A stretch of 64,000 nucleotides of DNA from NCBI GenBank assembly GCA_963747405.1, contig CAVVFG010000007.1, positions 124,001 to 188,000 of the forward strand, written 5' to 3'. The DNA comes from Fodinibacter sp963747405 (GTDB lineage Bacteria > Actinomycetota > Actinomycetes > Actinomycetales > Dermatophilaceae). Below are positions 8,922 through 16,147 of this stretch, one piece after another. The position numbers were made by a program, and so were the translations under genes. The notes under the pieces were generated by a model, which saw only the letters and a list, made by a program, of their open reading frames with translations, made no database searches and was not told the origin of the DNA. How positions within the stretch are numbered: the stretch's first letter is position 1; every line of letters starts with the position of its first letter.

Positions 8922-9392
8922 GTGACCGCCGCCGCCCGCGTCCCCGTCGCCGTCCGCCGACTGCACCCGGACGCGGGCGTTCCGGCATACAGCACCGACG
9001 GGGATGCCGGTGCCGACCTCACCAGCGTCGCGGAGGTGACGCTCGCGCCGGGGGAGCGCGCGCTGGTGCCGACGGGCATCGCGGTGGCGCTGCCGACGGG
9101 CACGGTGGGGCTGGTCCATCCGCGCTCGGGGCTGGCGGCACGGCACGGCATCACGGTGCTCAACGCCCCGGGAACGGTCGACTCGGGGTACCGGGGCGAG
9201 ATCCTGGTGAACCTGGTCAACCTCGACCCGCGTGAGCCGTTCACGGTGCGGGTCGGCGACCGGATCGCGCAGCTCGTGGTGCAGCACTACCTGCACGCCG
9301 ACTTCGACGACACGGATTCGCTTCCGGACAGCGCCCGGGGGGAGACTGGTCACGGATCCACCGGTGGGTTCGGCCGAGCCGACCCCCGCTGA
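8922..9392 (+). CDS. dut: dUTP diphosphatase
   Basis: Homotrimeric dUTPase of about 156 residues that hydrolyses dUTP to dUMP and keeps uracil out of DNA. All five motifs are visible: STDGDAGADL (I), PRSGLA (II), GTVDSGYRGEI (III), RIAQLVV (IV) and RGETGHGSTGGFG (V), the last being the flexible arm that closes the active site. The start is uncertain. GTG 8922 gives a normal short leader before the first strand; GTG 8880, in frame and overlapping the DUF4193 stop, would add 14 residues. Neither has a clear ribosome binding site, so coupling to DUF4193 is plausible. Confidence 0.93.
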   Translation: MTAAARVPVAVRRLHPDAGVPAYSTDGDAGADLTSVAEVTLAPGERALVPTGIAVALPTGTVGLVHPRSGLAARHGITVLNAPGTVDSGYRGEILVNLVNLDPREPFTVRVGDRIAQLVVQHYLHADFDDTDSLPDSARGETGHGSTGGFGRADPR

Positions 9393-9432
9393 AACCGCAG
9401 CACCCCAGACCACACCGAGGACGACCGCAGAC

Positions 9433-10200
9433 GTGAGCATCTTCAGAAGATCCAAGGCCTCCGACCGACCGGCTCCCGCCGACCCGGACGTCGAGCCCGC
9501 GCACGACGACCCGGCTGGCGACCTCGCCGAGGCCGAGCAGGCCCCCGCGCTGCTGGTCGACCGCTCCGACGGACCCTTCGACGTCTCCGAGGTCGACGGC
9601 CGGGGCGGCCGCGTCGACCTCGGCGCGCTGTGGATGCGCGGCGTGCCCGGCATGGAGCTGCGACTCGAGATCGACCAGGCGACCCAGCTCGTCAACGCCG
9701 CGACGGCCGTCATCGACGACGCCGCCCTGCAGCTGCAGGCGTTCGCCGCCCCGCGCTCGGGCCTGCTGTGGGACGAGATCCGCGCCGAGATCGCTGCCGC
9801 CGTCGAGACCTCGGGCGGCACCGCCGAGGAGCACGTCGGGTCGCTGGGCGCCGAGCTGCGCACCCGGATGCCGTCCGCCGGACCCGACGGGCGCACCGTC
9901 TTCGCCCCGGCCACGTTCCTGGGGGTCGACGGCCCGCGCTGGTTCCTGCGCGGGGTGCTCTCGGGCCGTGCCGCCATCGACGAAGCCGCCGCCGCACCGC
10001 TGGTCGAGGTCTTCAAGGCCGCCGTCGTCGTGCGCGGCACCGACCCGATGGCACCGCGAGAGCTGCTGCCCCTGGCGCTGCCCCGCGATGCCGAGGCCGC
10101 CGCCGCGGCCGAGGTCGCCGCGGCGGACGCGCAGGACGAGGAGGAGCGCACCTCCCTCGACCCGTTCCAACGCGGCCCCGAGATCACCGAGGTGCGCTGA
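9433..10200 (+). CDS. DUF3710 domain-containing protein
   Basis: 255 residues, DUF3710 family, function unknown. After a short basic start (VSIFRRSKASDRP) and an acidic disordered stretch comes the conserved domain, recognised by GGRVDLGALWMRG and by RWFLRGVLSGRAA. The C-terminus is Ala/Glu-rich (DAEAAAAAEVAAADAQDEEE). It sits between dut and the OB-fold gene exactly as Rv2696c does in M. tuberculosis. Its stop overlaps the next start by one base (TGATG). The GTG at 9433 is the first start that precedes the conserved basic N-terminus. Confidence 0.88.
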   Translation: MSIFRRSKASDRPAPADPDVEPAHDDPAGDLAEAEQAPALLVDRSDGPFDVSEVDGRGGRVDLGALWMRGVPGMELRLEIDQATQLVNAATAVIDDAALQLQAFAAPRSGLLWDEIRAEIAAAVETSGGTAEEHVGSLGAELRTRMPSAGPDGRTVFAPATFLGVDGPRWFLRGVLSGRAAIDEAAAAPLVEVFKAAVVVRGTDPMAPRELLPLALPRDAEAAAAAEVAAADAQDEEERTSLDPFQRGPEITEVR

Positions 10201-10556
10201 TGGGTCTGCGCGAGCGGCTCCAGGACCTGGCCAAGACCCCCACGGAGGACCAGGCCGAGTCGCTGCGCGAGCAGTCCGAGACGGCCGGTGGCGACGACCT
10301 CAGGGCGCTCGCGCTGCGGCATCCGGCCACGGTCTGCGGCACCGTGCGCACCGTGACGCTGCCGCCGCGGCGCAGCGTGCCGGCACTCGTCGCCGAGGTG
10401 TGGGACGGCAACGGCTCGGTCAACCTGGTGTGGGTCGGTCGCCGGATGATCGGAGGCATCGAGCCGGGGGTGTTCCTGCGGGCGCGCGGGCGCGTCACCT
10501 CGGTGCGAGGCACGCCGACGATCTTCAACCCCGCCTACGAGATCGTGCCCAAGTGA
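10200..10556 (+). CDS. OB-fold nucleic acid binding domain-containing protein
   Basis: 118 residues. After a helical N-terminus (MGLRERLQDLAKTPTEDQAE) comes a single OB-fold barrel (~40-118) with the typical strand pattern ATVCGTVRTVTL, LVAEVWDGNGSVNLVWVGRR and RARGRVTSV. Single-domain OB proteins of this kind are assumed to bind single-stranded nucleic acid, but the partner is unknown. It corresponds to Rv2694c in the M. tuberculosis order. Both ends overlap neighbouring genes (TGATG in front, GTGA behind), so translation of the block is probably coupled. Confidence 0.88.
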   Translation: MGLRERLQDLAKTPTEDQAESLREQSETAGGDDLRALALRHPATVCGTVRTVTLPPRRSVPALVAEVWDGNGSVNLVWVGRRMIGGIEPGVFLRARGRVTSVRGTPTIFNPAYEIVPK

Positions 10557-11278
10557 CGGACGGGACCGAGGCGGTGCTGGCCGCGCCGACTCCCGACTCG
10601 GTCGAGGCGCTCATCCGGCACCGACTGTCCACGGCACTGGGTGGCTGGCGCGGGTCGGTCGAGACGGCCCTGCCGACCGTGGTCTTCGTCGCCGTCTGGA
10701 CCTGGCAGCAGGACGTCAAGGCCGCCGCCGGGGGAGCGCTCGCCGTGGCGCTGGTGCTCGCCGTGGTGCGGGTGGTGCAGCGCTCCTCGCTCTCGCACGT
10801 CGCGGGTGCGGTGTTCGCCACCGCGATCGCCGCGTTCTTCGCCGTGCGGTCGGGGCGGGCCGAGGCGGCGTTCCTCCCCGGCATCCTGACCAACGGCGCC
10901 TTCCTCGCGCTGACCCTGGTGTCGGTGGTGACCCGCTGGCCGGCCGTCGGCTTCATCGTCGGGGCCGGCGACCCCCGAGCACAGGAGGACCCGTTCGCCT
11001 GGCGGCGCGACCGCGGCATGGTGCGGGTCTGCACGCGGCTGACGTGGGTGCTGATCGGGGTCTACGTGGTGCGGTTGCTGATCATGGTGCCGCTGTACCT
11101 GGCGGCGGAGGTGGCCTGGCTCGGGGTGGCGAAGATCGCGCTGGGCTGGCCGCTGTGGGTGGCCTCGCTCGCCGTGATGGGCTGGATGCTGCTGGCGGGG
11201 CACACCCCGCTGGAGCCGGAGCGGGGGCCGGGGGCGGAGGGGGCGGAGGCGTCCGAGGACGCCGAGGACAACGCCTGA
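10553..11278 (+). CDS. DUF3159 family membrane protein
   Basis: 241 residues with about six predicted membrane segments, for example TALPTVVFVAVWTW, AVALVLAVVRVV, HVAGAVFATAIAAFFAV and VLIGVYVVRLLIMVPLYL. The family is DUF3159, widespread in Actinomycetota and uncharacterised. The GTG start at 10553 overlaps the OB-fold stop by four bases. The tail (GPGAEGAEASEDAEDNA) is acidic and cytosolic by prediction. This is the last gene of the conserved dut block; the following gene differs in codon use and is probably an insertion. Confidence 0.88.
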   Translation: MTDGTEAVLAAPTPDSVEALIRHRLSTALGGWRGSVETALPTVVFVAVWTWQQDVKAAAGGALAVALVLAVVRVVQRSSLSHVAGAVFATAIAAFFAVRSGRAEAAFLPGILTNGAFLALTLVSVVTRWPAVGFIVGAGDPRAQEDPFAWRRDRGMVRVCTRLTWVLIGVYVVRLLIMVPLYLAAEVAWLGVAKIALGWPLWVASLAVMGWMLLAGHTPLEPERGPGAEGAEASEDAEDNA

Positions 11279-11344
11279 CATTCCCATCCGGCCGGTTGGA
11301 CGCCGTTCTGCCGAGGGTGAACTGGGCCTGTGGATCGCTGTTCC

Positions 11345-11367
11345 TCGAACGTGTGTTCGGTTATGCT
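11345..11367 (+). promoter_or_regulatory. LexA (SOS) box and -10 of the DUF222-HNH gene
   Basis: TCGAACGTGTGTTCGG (11345-11360) matches the actinobacterial LexA consensus TCGAAC-N4-GTTCGA at 11 of 12 fixed positions. It abuts TATGCT (11362-11367), a good -10 that ends five bases before the ATG at 11373. LexA bound here would cover the promoter of a leaderless transcript. Confidence 0.75.
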
Positions 11368-11372
11368 TGAGC

Positions 11373-12998
11373 ATGGGAACTCGGGGGTTGGGTCTGGCGG
11401 AGCGTCGCTGCGCAATGACCGCTGCTGCTGACGCGCTGGTGGGGTTCGATGGGGTGGTGCACGAGGCGTCGAATGAGCAGCTGGCGGAGCTGATGGGGGA
11501 GGCGGATGCTCTCTCGGCTCTGGCTGCGGCAGCTCGTGCGGTGGTGGCGGTGGAGGCGGTCCGGCGGGGTGTGGTGGCCGGGTCGGGGATGAACGCGCAC
11601 GGGTGGGTTCGGGATCATGCGCCGTCGTTGCGGCAGGGCGGTGCGGGGCAGGTCGCCAAGCTCGCCACGGTGGTGGCGAACGTGGCGCGGTCGGCAGGGT
11701 CGTTGGCGCCGGATGCTGCCGCGGAGCCGGACCCCGCCTCGCCGTTGGGGTTGGTGTGGGCCGGTGTGACGGCGGCACAGGTGTCGCCGGGGTTGGCGTT
11801 GTCGGCGTTGGGTGAGGTGGCCCGGTTGGAGCCGCGCCTGGAGACGGACGCGGTGGCGTCGGTGGTGGAGTCGTTGTTGGGCTTGGGCACCGCGTGGGGT
11901 GCGGGTCAGATGCGGAAGCTGCGTCCGGCGATGATCGCCAGGTACGGCGTGCAGGGAGAGCTCGACGACCTTCAGCAGCGTTTGGCGTCGGTGGCGCGGT
12001 TGTCGCAGCCGCTGGTGGCGTCGGGGGATGTCACGGAGTACCAGCTGCTGGTGACTCCGGAGCAGGCGGCGGTGTTGGAGGCGGCGATCGGGCCGTTGTC
12101 GGCGCCGGCGCCGAACGAGGAGACCGGGCAGCGGGACCTGCGCCCGGCGGGGCAGCGTCGGGTGGAAGCCCTGGCCGAGGTGTGCCGCCGCTCCAGCGCT
12201 ATGGATGCGGAGGGGGCCGGCAGTGACGGGCCGGCGGGGAGCGCAGCCGCGCTGCACGTCACGATCAGCCTGACCGACATGGAGTCGCGCACGGGGGCGG
12301 GTGAGGTGCTCGGGTCGACCGCCACGGGGGTGCTGCTGTCGCCGGAGCTGTTGCGCCGGGTGGCGTGTGACGCGGCGTTGGTCCCGCACGTGCTGGGCAC
12401 GGCGGGCGAGGACCTGGACCTGGGCCGGGTGGTGCGCCTGTTCACGAGGGCGCAGCGGCGCCGCTTGTGGCGGCGGGACCATACCTGCACCTACCCGGGG
12501 TGTTCGGCGCCTGCGAGCTGGGCGAAGGCGCATCACGTCCTGCACTGGATCGATGGTGGCCTGTCCGATGTCGACAACGCGGCCTTGTTGTGTCAGCGCC
12601 ACCACACCTTCGTGCACGAGCGACGGTTGTGGGCGACCGTGCGGGCGACGCCGGACGAACGGGGTCGGTACGTGGTGTGGGACCTGCACTCCGGCTCCTA
12701 CGACCAGCACCTGGAGCGACTCCGGCGTGAACGAGCCGAGCACGACCCCCCACCGCTGACCCGGCGGCGGCTACTGCAGCTGGCGGCTGCGGTCACCCAC
12801 CGCGACGAGGCCGACCGGCGCCTGGCCCAGCACGACCTGGAGGTGCTGGGCGACGTGTGGCTGGAGTGGGACCACCAGGTCCAGACCGCCGTCGCCGCCG
12901 CCGACCCCGTCTATCACGCCTGGCGCATCGCCTATCTCGAAAGCGTCGAGGCAGCCCACCACACCGATGTCAGCGTTGGCCACCACTCGGCCGCGTGA
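11373..12998 (+). CDS. DUF222 / HNH endonuclease signature protein (13E12-like)
   Basis: 541 residues with an N-terminal DUF222 domain (~30-300) and a C-terminal HNH nuclease motif (~370-415: CTYPGC, AKAHHVLHW, NAALLCQRHHTFVHE). This is the 13E12 repeat family, common and multi-copy in actinobacteria; its biological role is unknown although the HNH residues are intact. Codon choice differs from the neighbours, with many TTG and GTG codons in the first two thirds, which suggests later arrival. The ATG at 11373 is favoured because a -10 and an SOS box lie directly before it; TTG 11367 and ATG 11415 are alternatives. It interrupts the gene order shared with M. tuberculosis. Confidence 0.88.
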   Translation: MGTRGLGLAERRCAMTAAADALVGFDGVVHEASNEQLAELMGEADALSALAAAARAVVAVEAVRRGVVAGSGMNAHGWVRDHAPSLRQGGAGQVAKLATVVANVARSAGSLAPDAAAEPDPASPLGLVWAGVTAAQVSPGLALSALGEVARLEPRLETDAVASVVESLLGLGTAWGAGQMRKLRPAMIARYGVQGELDDLQQRLASVARLSQPLVASGDVTEYQLLVTPEQAAVLEAAIGPLSAPAPNEETGQRDLRPAGQRRVEALAEVCRRSSAMDAEGAGSDGPAGSAAALHVTISLTDMESRTGAGEVLGSTATGVLLSPELLRRVACDAALVPHVLGTAGEDLDLGRVVRLFTRAQRRRLWRRDHTCTYPGCSAPASWAKAHHVLHWIDGGLSDVDNAALLCQRHHTFVHERRLWATVRATPDERGRYVVWDLHSGSYDQHLERLRRERAEHDPPPLTRRRLLQLAAAVTHRDEADRRLAQHDLEVLGDVWLEWDHQVQTAVAAADPVYHAWRIAYLESVEAAHHTDVSVGHHSAA

Positions 12999-13184
12999 CG
13001 GCACCGTCGCCGACGTCGGTAGGGGCCCCACGCCGCCGCGTGACACTCAGTCCGGCCCCCAGGCGGGCCAACCGGCGCGCAGAGGTCCGCCGACCAGGGG
13101 TTCGCGGAGCCACATGCTGGGCAGAACTGCGACGGCATGGTCCGGCGAGCCCGGCGTGGCGCGAGGCCGCGCGAGGTTCCCGGC

Positions 13185-13847
13185 GTGAGTGCCAACCTGC
13201 TTGTCATCTTCGACTGCGACGGCGTCCTCGTCGACAGCGAGCGCCTCATCCAGGACGTGGACCTCGCGATGATCCGGGCGCTGGGCTGGCCGATCACCCG
13301 AGCCGAGATCCTCGAGCAGCACCTGGGGCGCACCGAGGAGGAGGTCACCGCCAACATCGAACGGGTCCTCGGGCGGCCGGTGCCGGAAGGCTTCACCAAG
13401 GCCAGGCAGGACGCCTATGCGGAGGCGTTCAGCAGCGCCCTGACCGAGGTACCCGGTGCTCGCGCCGCCGTGGAGGAGCTCCACGAACATGGTCACGACA
13501 CCTGCGTCGCGTCCTCCGGAAGCCACGACCGGATGCGGCTGACGCTCGGCCTGACCGGCCTAGGCCCGCTGTTCGTGGGGAGGATCTACTCGGCCGACGA
13601 GGTGGCCCGAGGCAAGCCGGCTCCCGACCTGTTCCTCCTCGCAGCACGGGAACAGGGCCATCGGCCGGCATCCTGCGTGGTCGTCGAGGACAGCCCCTCC
13701 GGCGCCGCCGCCGCCCGGGCCGCGGGCATGCGGGTCATCGGGTACTCGGGCCTGACCCCGCGCGAATACCTCAGCAGGGCAGACGAGGTGGTCGATGACA
13801 TGGCCGACCTCGTGGCGGCGGTCGGACGCCTGAGGTCGGTGTCCTAG
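13185..13847 (+). CDS. HAD family hydrolase (beta-phosphoglucomutase-like phosphatase)
   Basis: 220 residues of the HAD superfamily with an alpha-helical C1 cap. Motif I is IFDCDGVLVDSE (nucleophile and acid/base Asp), motif II is the Ser in CVASSGS, motif III is the Lys in ARGKPAPD and motif IV is VVVEDSPSGAAAARAAG. These four are complete, so a phosphatase or phosphomutase is expected; substrates of this subgroup are small sugar phosphates or phosphoglycolate. The GTG at 13185 places motif I at the usual distance from the N-terminus. The 186 bp before it hold no gene I can support. Its stop codon overlaps that of the NYN gene on the other strand. Confidence 0.88.
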   Translation: MSANLLVIFDCDGVLVDSERLIQDVDLAMIRALGWPITRAEILEQHLGRTEEEVTANIERVLGRPVPEGFTKARQDAYAEAFSSALTEVPGARAAVEELHEHGHDTCVASSGSHDRMRLTLGLTGLGPLFVGRIYSADEVARGKPAPDLFLLAAREQGHRPASCVVVEDSPSGAAAARAAGMRVIGYSGLTPREYLSRADEVVDDMADLVAAVGRLRSVS

Positions 13848-14404
13848 AGGAACTGCGCCGGGTCGAACTCGGCGATCGGGATGATCCGCACGCGCGGCAG
13901 CCGCTCGTTGAAGGCCTGTACGTCGTACTCCAGGTCGAACGACTCCAGACCACGTTCGACCAGCGGCGCGAACGCGCCGTTGCGGAACTCGACGAAGCCG
14001 AGCACGCCGACGCGTCGGCCGTCGAGCAGGTCACCGACCTGCTCGACGAAGTCGCCGTCGTTGCTGACCAGCATGACGTCGGCCTCCCGGCGACGCAGCT
14101 CGACCAGGGTGCGCTGGATCGCGATGTCGACGACCTTCTCGCCGGGCCCGCCCGAGAGCGGGATGGGCCGGTAGCCGATCGCCAGCAGCGCCTGCACGAA
14201 GGTCATCGGCAGCTCGCTGTTGGCCGCGAGGAAGAACAGCCCCTGCGCCGGCTGGTCCCAGCGCTCCCGGGCGAACTGCAGCAGGCGCTCCCACCGCGGC
14301 CGCTCCTCGGGGCGGGGACGCCGACCGAGGATGGAGGTGCCCAGGGTGGCGTCGATGTTCTCGCCGTCGATGAGCAGGTAGGTGGTCCGCGCTGCCTCCG
14401 TCAT
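13844..14404 (-). CDS. NYN domain-containing protein
   Basis: 186 residues with a NYN (PIN-like, DUF88) fold. The acidic active-site residues are visible in order: YLLIDGENID near the N-terminus, KVVDIAIQ in the middle and LVSNDGDFVEQV toward the C-terminus. The fold is that of metal-dependent ribonucleases, and an RNA-cleaving role is the family expectation; the target is unknown. The ATG at 14404 is supported by TAGTCT six bases upstream, which predicts a leaderless mRNA. It converges on the HAD gene, with the two stop codons overlapping by three bases. Confidence 0.88.
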   Translation of the reverse strand: MTEAARTTYLLIDGENIDATLGTSILGRRPRPEERPRWERLLQFARERWDQPAQGLFFLAANSELPMTFVQALLAIGYRPIPLSGGPGEKVVDIAIQRTLVELRRREADVMLVSNDGDFVEQVGDLLDGRRVGVLGFVEFRNGAFAPLVERGLESFDLEYDVQAFNERLPRVRIIPIAEFDPAQFL

Positions 14405-14410
14405 GGCACG

Positions 14411-14416
14411 AGACTA
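14411..14416 (-). promoter_or_regulatory. -10 element of a leaderless NYN-gene promoter
   Basis: On the minus strand TAGTCT is followed by six bases and then the ATG at 14404. No ribosome binding site is seen. The pattern matches that of hemH, ligD and other genes in this window. Confidence 0.5.
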
Positions 14417-14474
14417 CGGGTGGCGTCCGGGTCCCGGTGCGGACCGCACGGTGCCGGTCGGGTGACCCGCTGGG

Positions 14475-14597
14475 CTACTTGTTGCCGAGGTCGATGTGGT
14501 TCTTGGCCGAGGCCTTGGCGTGCTTCTCGGCCCGCTTCTCCTTGATCGACTTGCTCGGCTTCTTCGACATGCTCTGTCGGGGGGACTTGTCGGCCAT
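14475..14597 (-). CDS. small basic hypothetical protein
   Basis: A 40-residue, strongly basic peptide (MADKSPRQSMSKKPSKSIKE, then Lys/Ala-rich, ending HIDLGNK). Small genes of this composition are conserved in Micrococcales, as I remember them, but have no assigned role; nucleic-acid binding is a guess from charge alone. A clear GGGAG lies seven bases before the ATG at 14597, which is the main reason to accept it. It is isolated between the NYN gene and the TrkA pair, all on the same strand. Confidence 0.65.
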   Translation of the reverse strand: MADKSPRQSMSKKPSKSIKEKRAEKHAKASAKNHIDLGNK

Positions 14598-14670
14598 GAG
14601 CTGCTCCCAGCGTCGGGGAACCTGGACGGCCCCGTGCGTCGACAGTACGCCGATGCCGGACCGATCGCCC

Positions 14671-15375
14671 TCAGGGCTCGTCGTCGTCGGCGTTCTCGGT
14701 GTCGCGCTTGTGCCGCTGACCGGGGCTGAGCAGTGACTCCAGCTCGGCCTCGACCTCGGGTGTGGTGACGAACAGCAGCTCGTCGAGCGGCTCGAGGGCG
14801 TCGTCGCGGCTCGGCGCGATGGGGTGCCCCTCGCGGATGATGCCGGTGAGCACCGTGTTGCCCGGCCAGGGCACGTCACCGACGCGCGACCCGGCATACG
14901 GGCTGCCGACCGGCAGCGTCATCTCCACCATCATCGCCCTGCCCTGCTGGAACTCGAAGATCCGCACCAGGTCGCCGACGCTCACGGCCTCCTCGACCAG
15001 CGCCGTCATCAGCCGCGGCGTCGACACGGCGACGTCGACCCCCCATGCCTCGTCGAACATCCACTCGTTCTTGGGGTTGTTCACCCGGGCCACGGTGCGC
15101 GGCACCCCGAACTCGGTCTTGGCCAACAGCGACAGCACGAGGTTCACCTTGTCGTCACCGGTGGCCGCGACCACGACGTCGCACTCGGCCAGCCCGGCCT
15201 CCGAGAGCGCCTCGATCTCGCAGGCGTCGGCCTGCAGCCAGCTGGCGTCGGGCACCTTCTGCACCCGCTCACCGTCGGCATCGCGGTCGACGAGCAGCAC
15301 GTGGTGGCCGTTGCGCAGCAGCTCTCGGGCGATGGACCGCCCGACGCTGCCGGCTCCAGCGATGACGACGCGCAT
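14671..15375 (-). CDS. TrkA family potassium uptake regulator (second of pair)
   Basis: 234 residues with an N-terminal RCK/TrkA_N Rossmann domain (RVVIAGAGSVGRSIARELL, then an acidic end of strand two at LLVDRDADGERV) and a C-terminal TrkA_C domain (~140-215). NAD(H) binding by the GxGxxG loop is expected. The C-terminal 25 residues are charged and disordered. It follows its paralogue by 19 bp and matches Rv2692 (CeoC) in order. The target transporter is not certain: the pair is divergent from an APC-type permease that may be regulated by it. Confidence 0.88.
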   Translation of the reverse strand: MRVVIAGAGSVGRSIARELLRNGHHVLLVDRDADGERVQKVPDASWLQADACEIEALSEAGLAECDVVVAATGDDKVNLVLSLLAKTEFGVPRTVARVNNPKNEWMFDEAWGVDVAVSTPRLMTALVEEAVSVGDLVRIFEFQQGRAMMVEMTLPVGSPYAGSRVGDVPWPGNTVLTGIIREGHPIAPSRDDALEPLDELLFVTTPEVEAELESLLSPGQRHKRDTENADDDEP

Positions 15376-15394
15376 GGGGGGTGGCCTTTCGCTG

Positions 15395-16057
15395 TCAGTG
15401 CGCCGGCGGTGGCGTGTCCAGCACGCGCTCCGCGACGGCGAGGTCCTCGCGCGTGAGCGCGATGTGGATGAGGTCGCCCTCCTGGTAGACGGTCTGCGGC
15501 CCGGGGATGATCCCGTCGCCCAGCCTGGTGAGGTAGGCGAGCCGCCCACCCGTGGCCGCCTCGAGATCGGCGATCCGTCGCCCGATCCAACCCGGTGACA
15601 CCGGCATCTCGGCGATGACCACCTTGCCGGAGGGGTCGGTGAACTCGGGGACGTGCCCTTGCGGGAGCAGCCGGCGCAGCATCTGGTCGCTGGTCCACTT
15701 CACCGTGGCGACGGTGGGGATGCCGAGGCGCTGGTAGATCTCGGCGCGACCCGGGTCGTAGATGCGCGCCACCACGTGCTCGACGCCGTACTTCTCGCGC
15801 GCGACGCGCGCCGCGAGGATGTTGGAGTTGTCACCGCTCGAGACGGCGGCGAACGCGTAGGCGTGGTCGATGCCCGCGGCCCGCAACGTGTCGCGGTCGA
15901 AGCCGACCCCGGTGACGGTGTGCCCCTCGAAGCTGGTGCCCAGGCGACGGAACGACGACTCGTCCTGGTCGATCACGGCGACCTCGTGTCCCGCGTGCTC
16001 GATGGCCCGGGCGAGGGCCGCGCCGACGCGGCCGCAGCCCATGATGACGAAGTGCAC
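15395..16057 (-). CDS. TrkA family potassium uptake regulator (first of pair)
   Basis: 220 residues, same RCK architecture: HFVIMGCGRVGAALARAIE with the GxGxxG-type loop, VAVIDQDESSF at the end of strand two, then TrkA_C from ~135. It corresponds to Rv2691 (CeoB). The GTG start at 16057 is supported by TAGCGT on the same strand ending seven bases before it, so the mRNA is probably leaderless. The start lies 90 bp from the divergent APC permease start, and the two promoters share that space. Confidence 0.88.
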   Translation of the reverse strand: MHFVIMGCGRVGAALARAIEHAGHEVAVIDQDESSFRRLGTSFEGHTVTGVGFDRDTLRAAGIDHAYAFAAVSSGDNSNILAARVAREKYGVEHVVARIYDPGRAEIYQRLGIPTVATVKWTSDQMLRRLLPQGHVPEFTDPSGKVVIAEMPVSPGWIGRRIADLEAATGGRLAYLTRLGDGIIPGPQTVYQEGDLIHIALTREDLAVAERVLDTPPPAH

Positions 16058-16064
16058 GATGCCG

Positions 16065-16140
16065 ACGCTACACCGACGTCAGGGGCCCGGTGAGACTGTC
16101 CCGCAACCCGTGAGCCACGCGGGAACACGCGGCATACAGT
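16065..16140. promoter_or_regulatory. divergent leaderless promoters, TrkA pair and APC permease
   Basis: On the minus strand TAGCGT (16070-16065) is followed by seven bases and the GTG of the first TrkA gene. On the plus strand TACAGT (16135-16140) is followed by seven bases and the GTG of the permease at 16148. Neither start has a ribosome binding site. The two -10 elements are about 65 bp apart. Confidence 0.5.
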
Positions 16141-16147
16141 GTCTGTC

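Noticed and set aside
11345..13847. DUF222-HNH gene with HAD and NYN neighbours as a defence island or mobile element
   Set aside because: No terminal inverted repeats, direct repeats, integrase or intron boundaries are visible, and the three genes do not overlap or share an operon.
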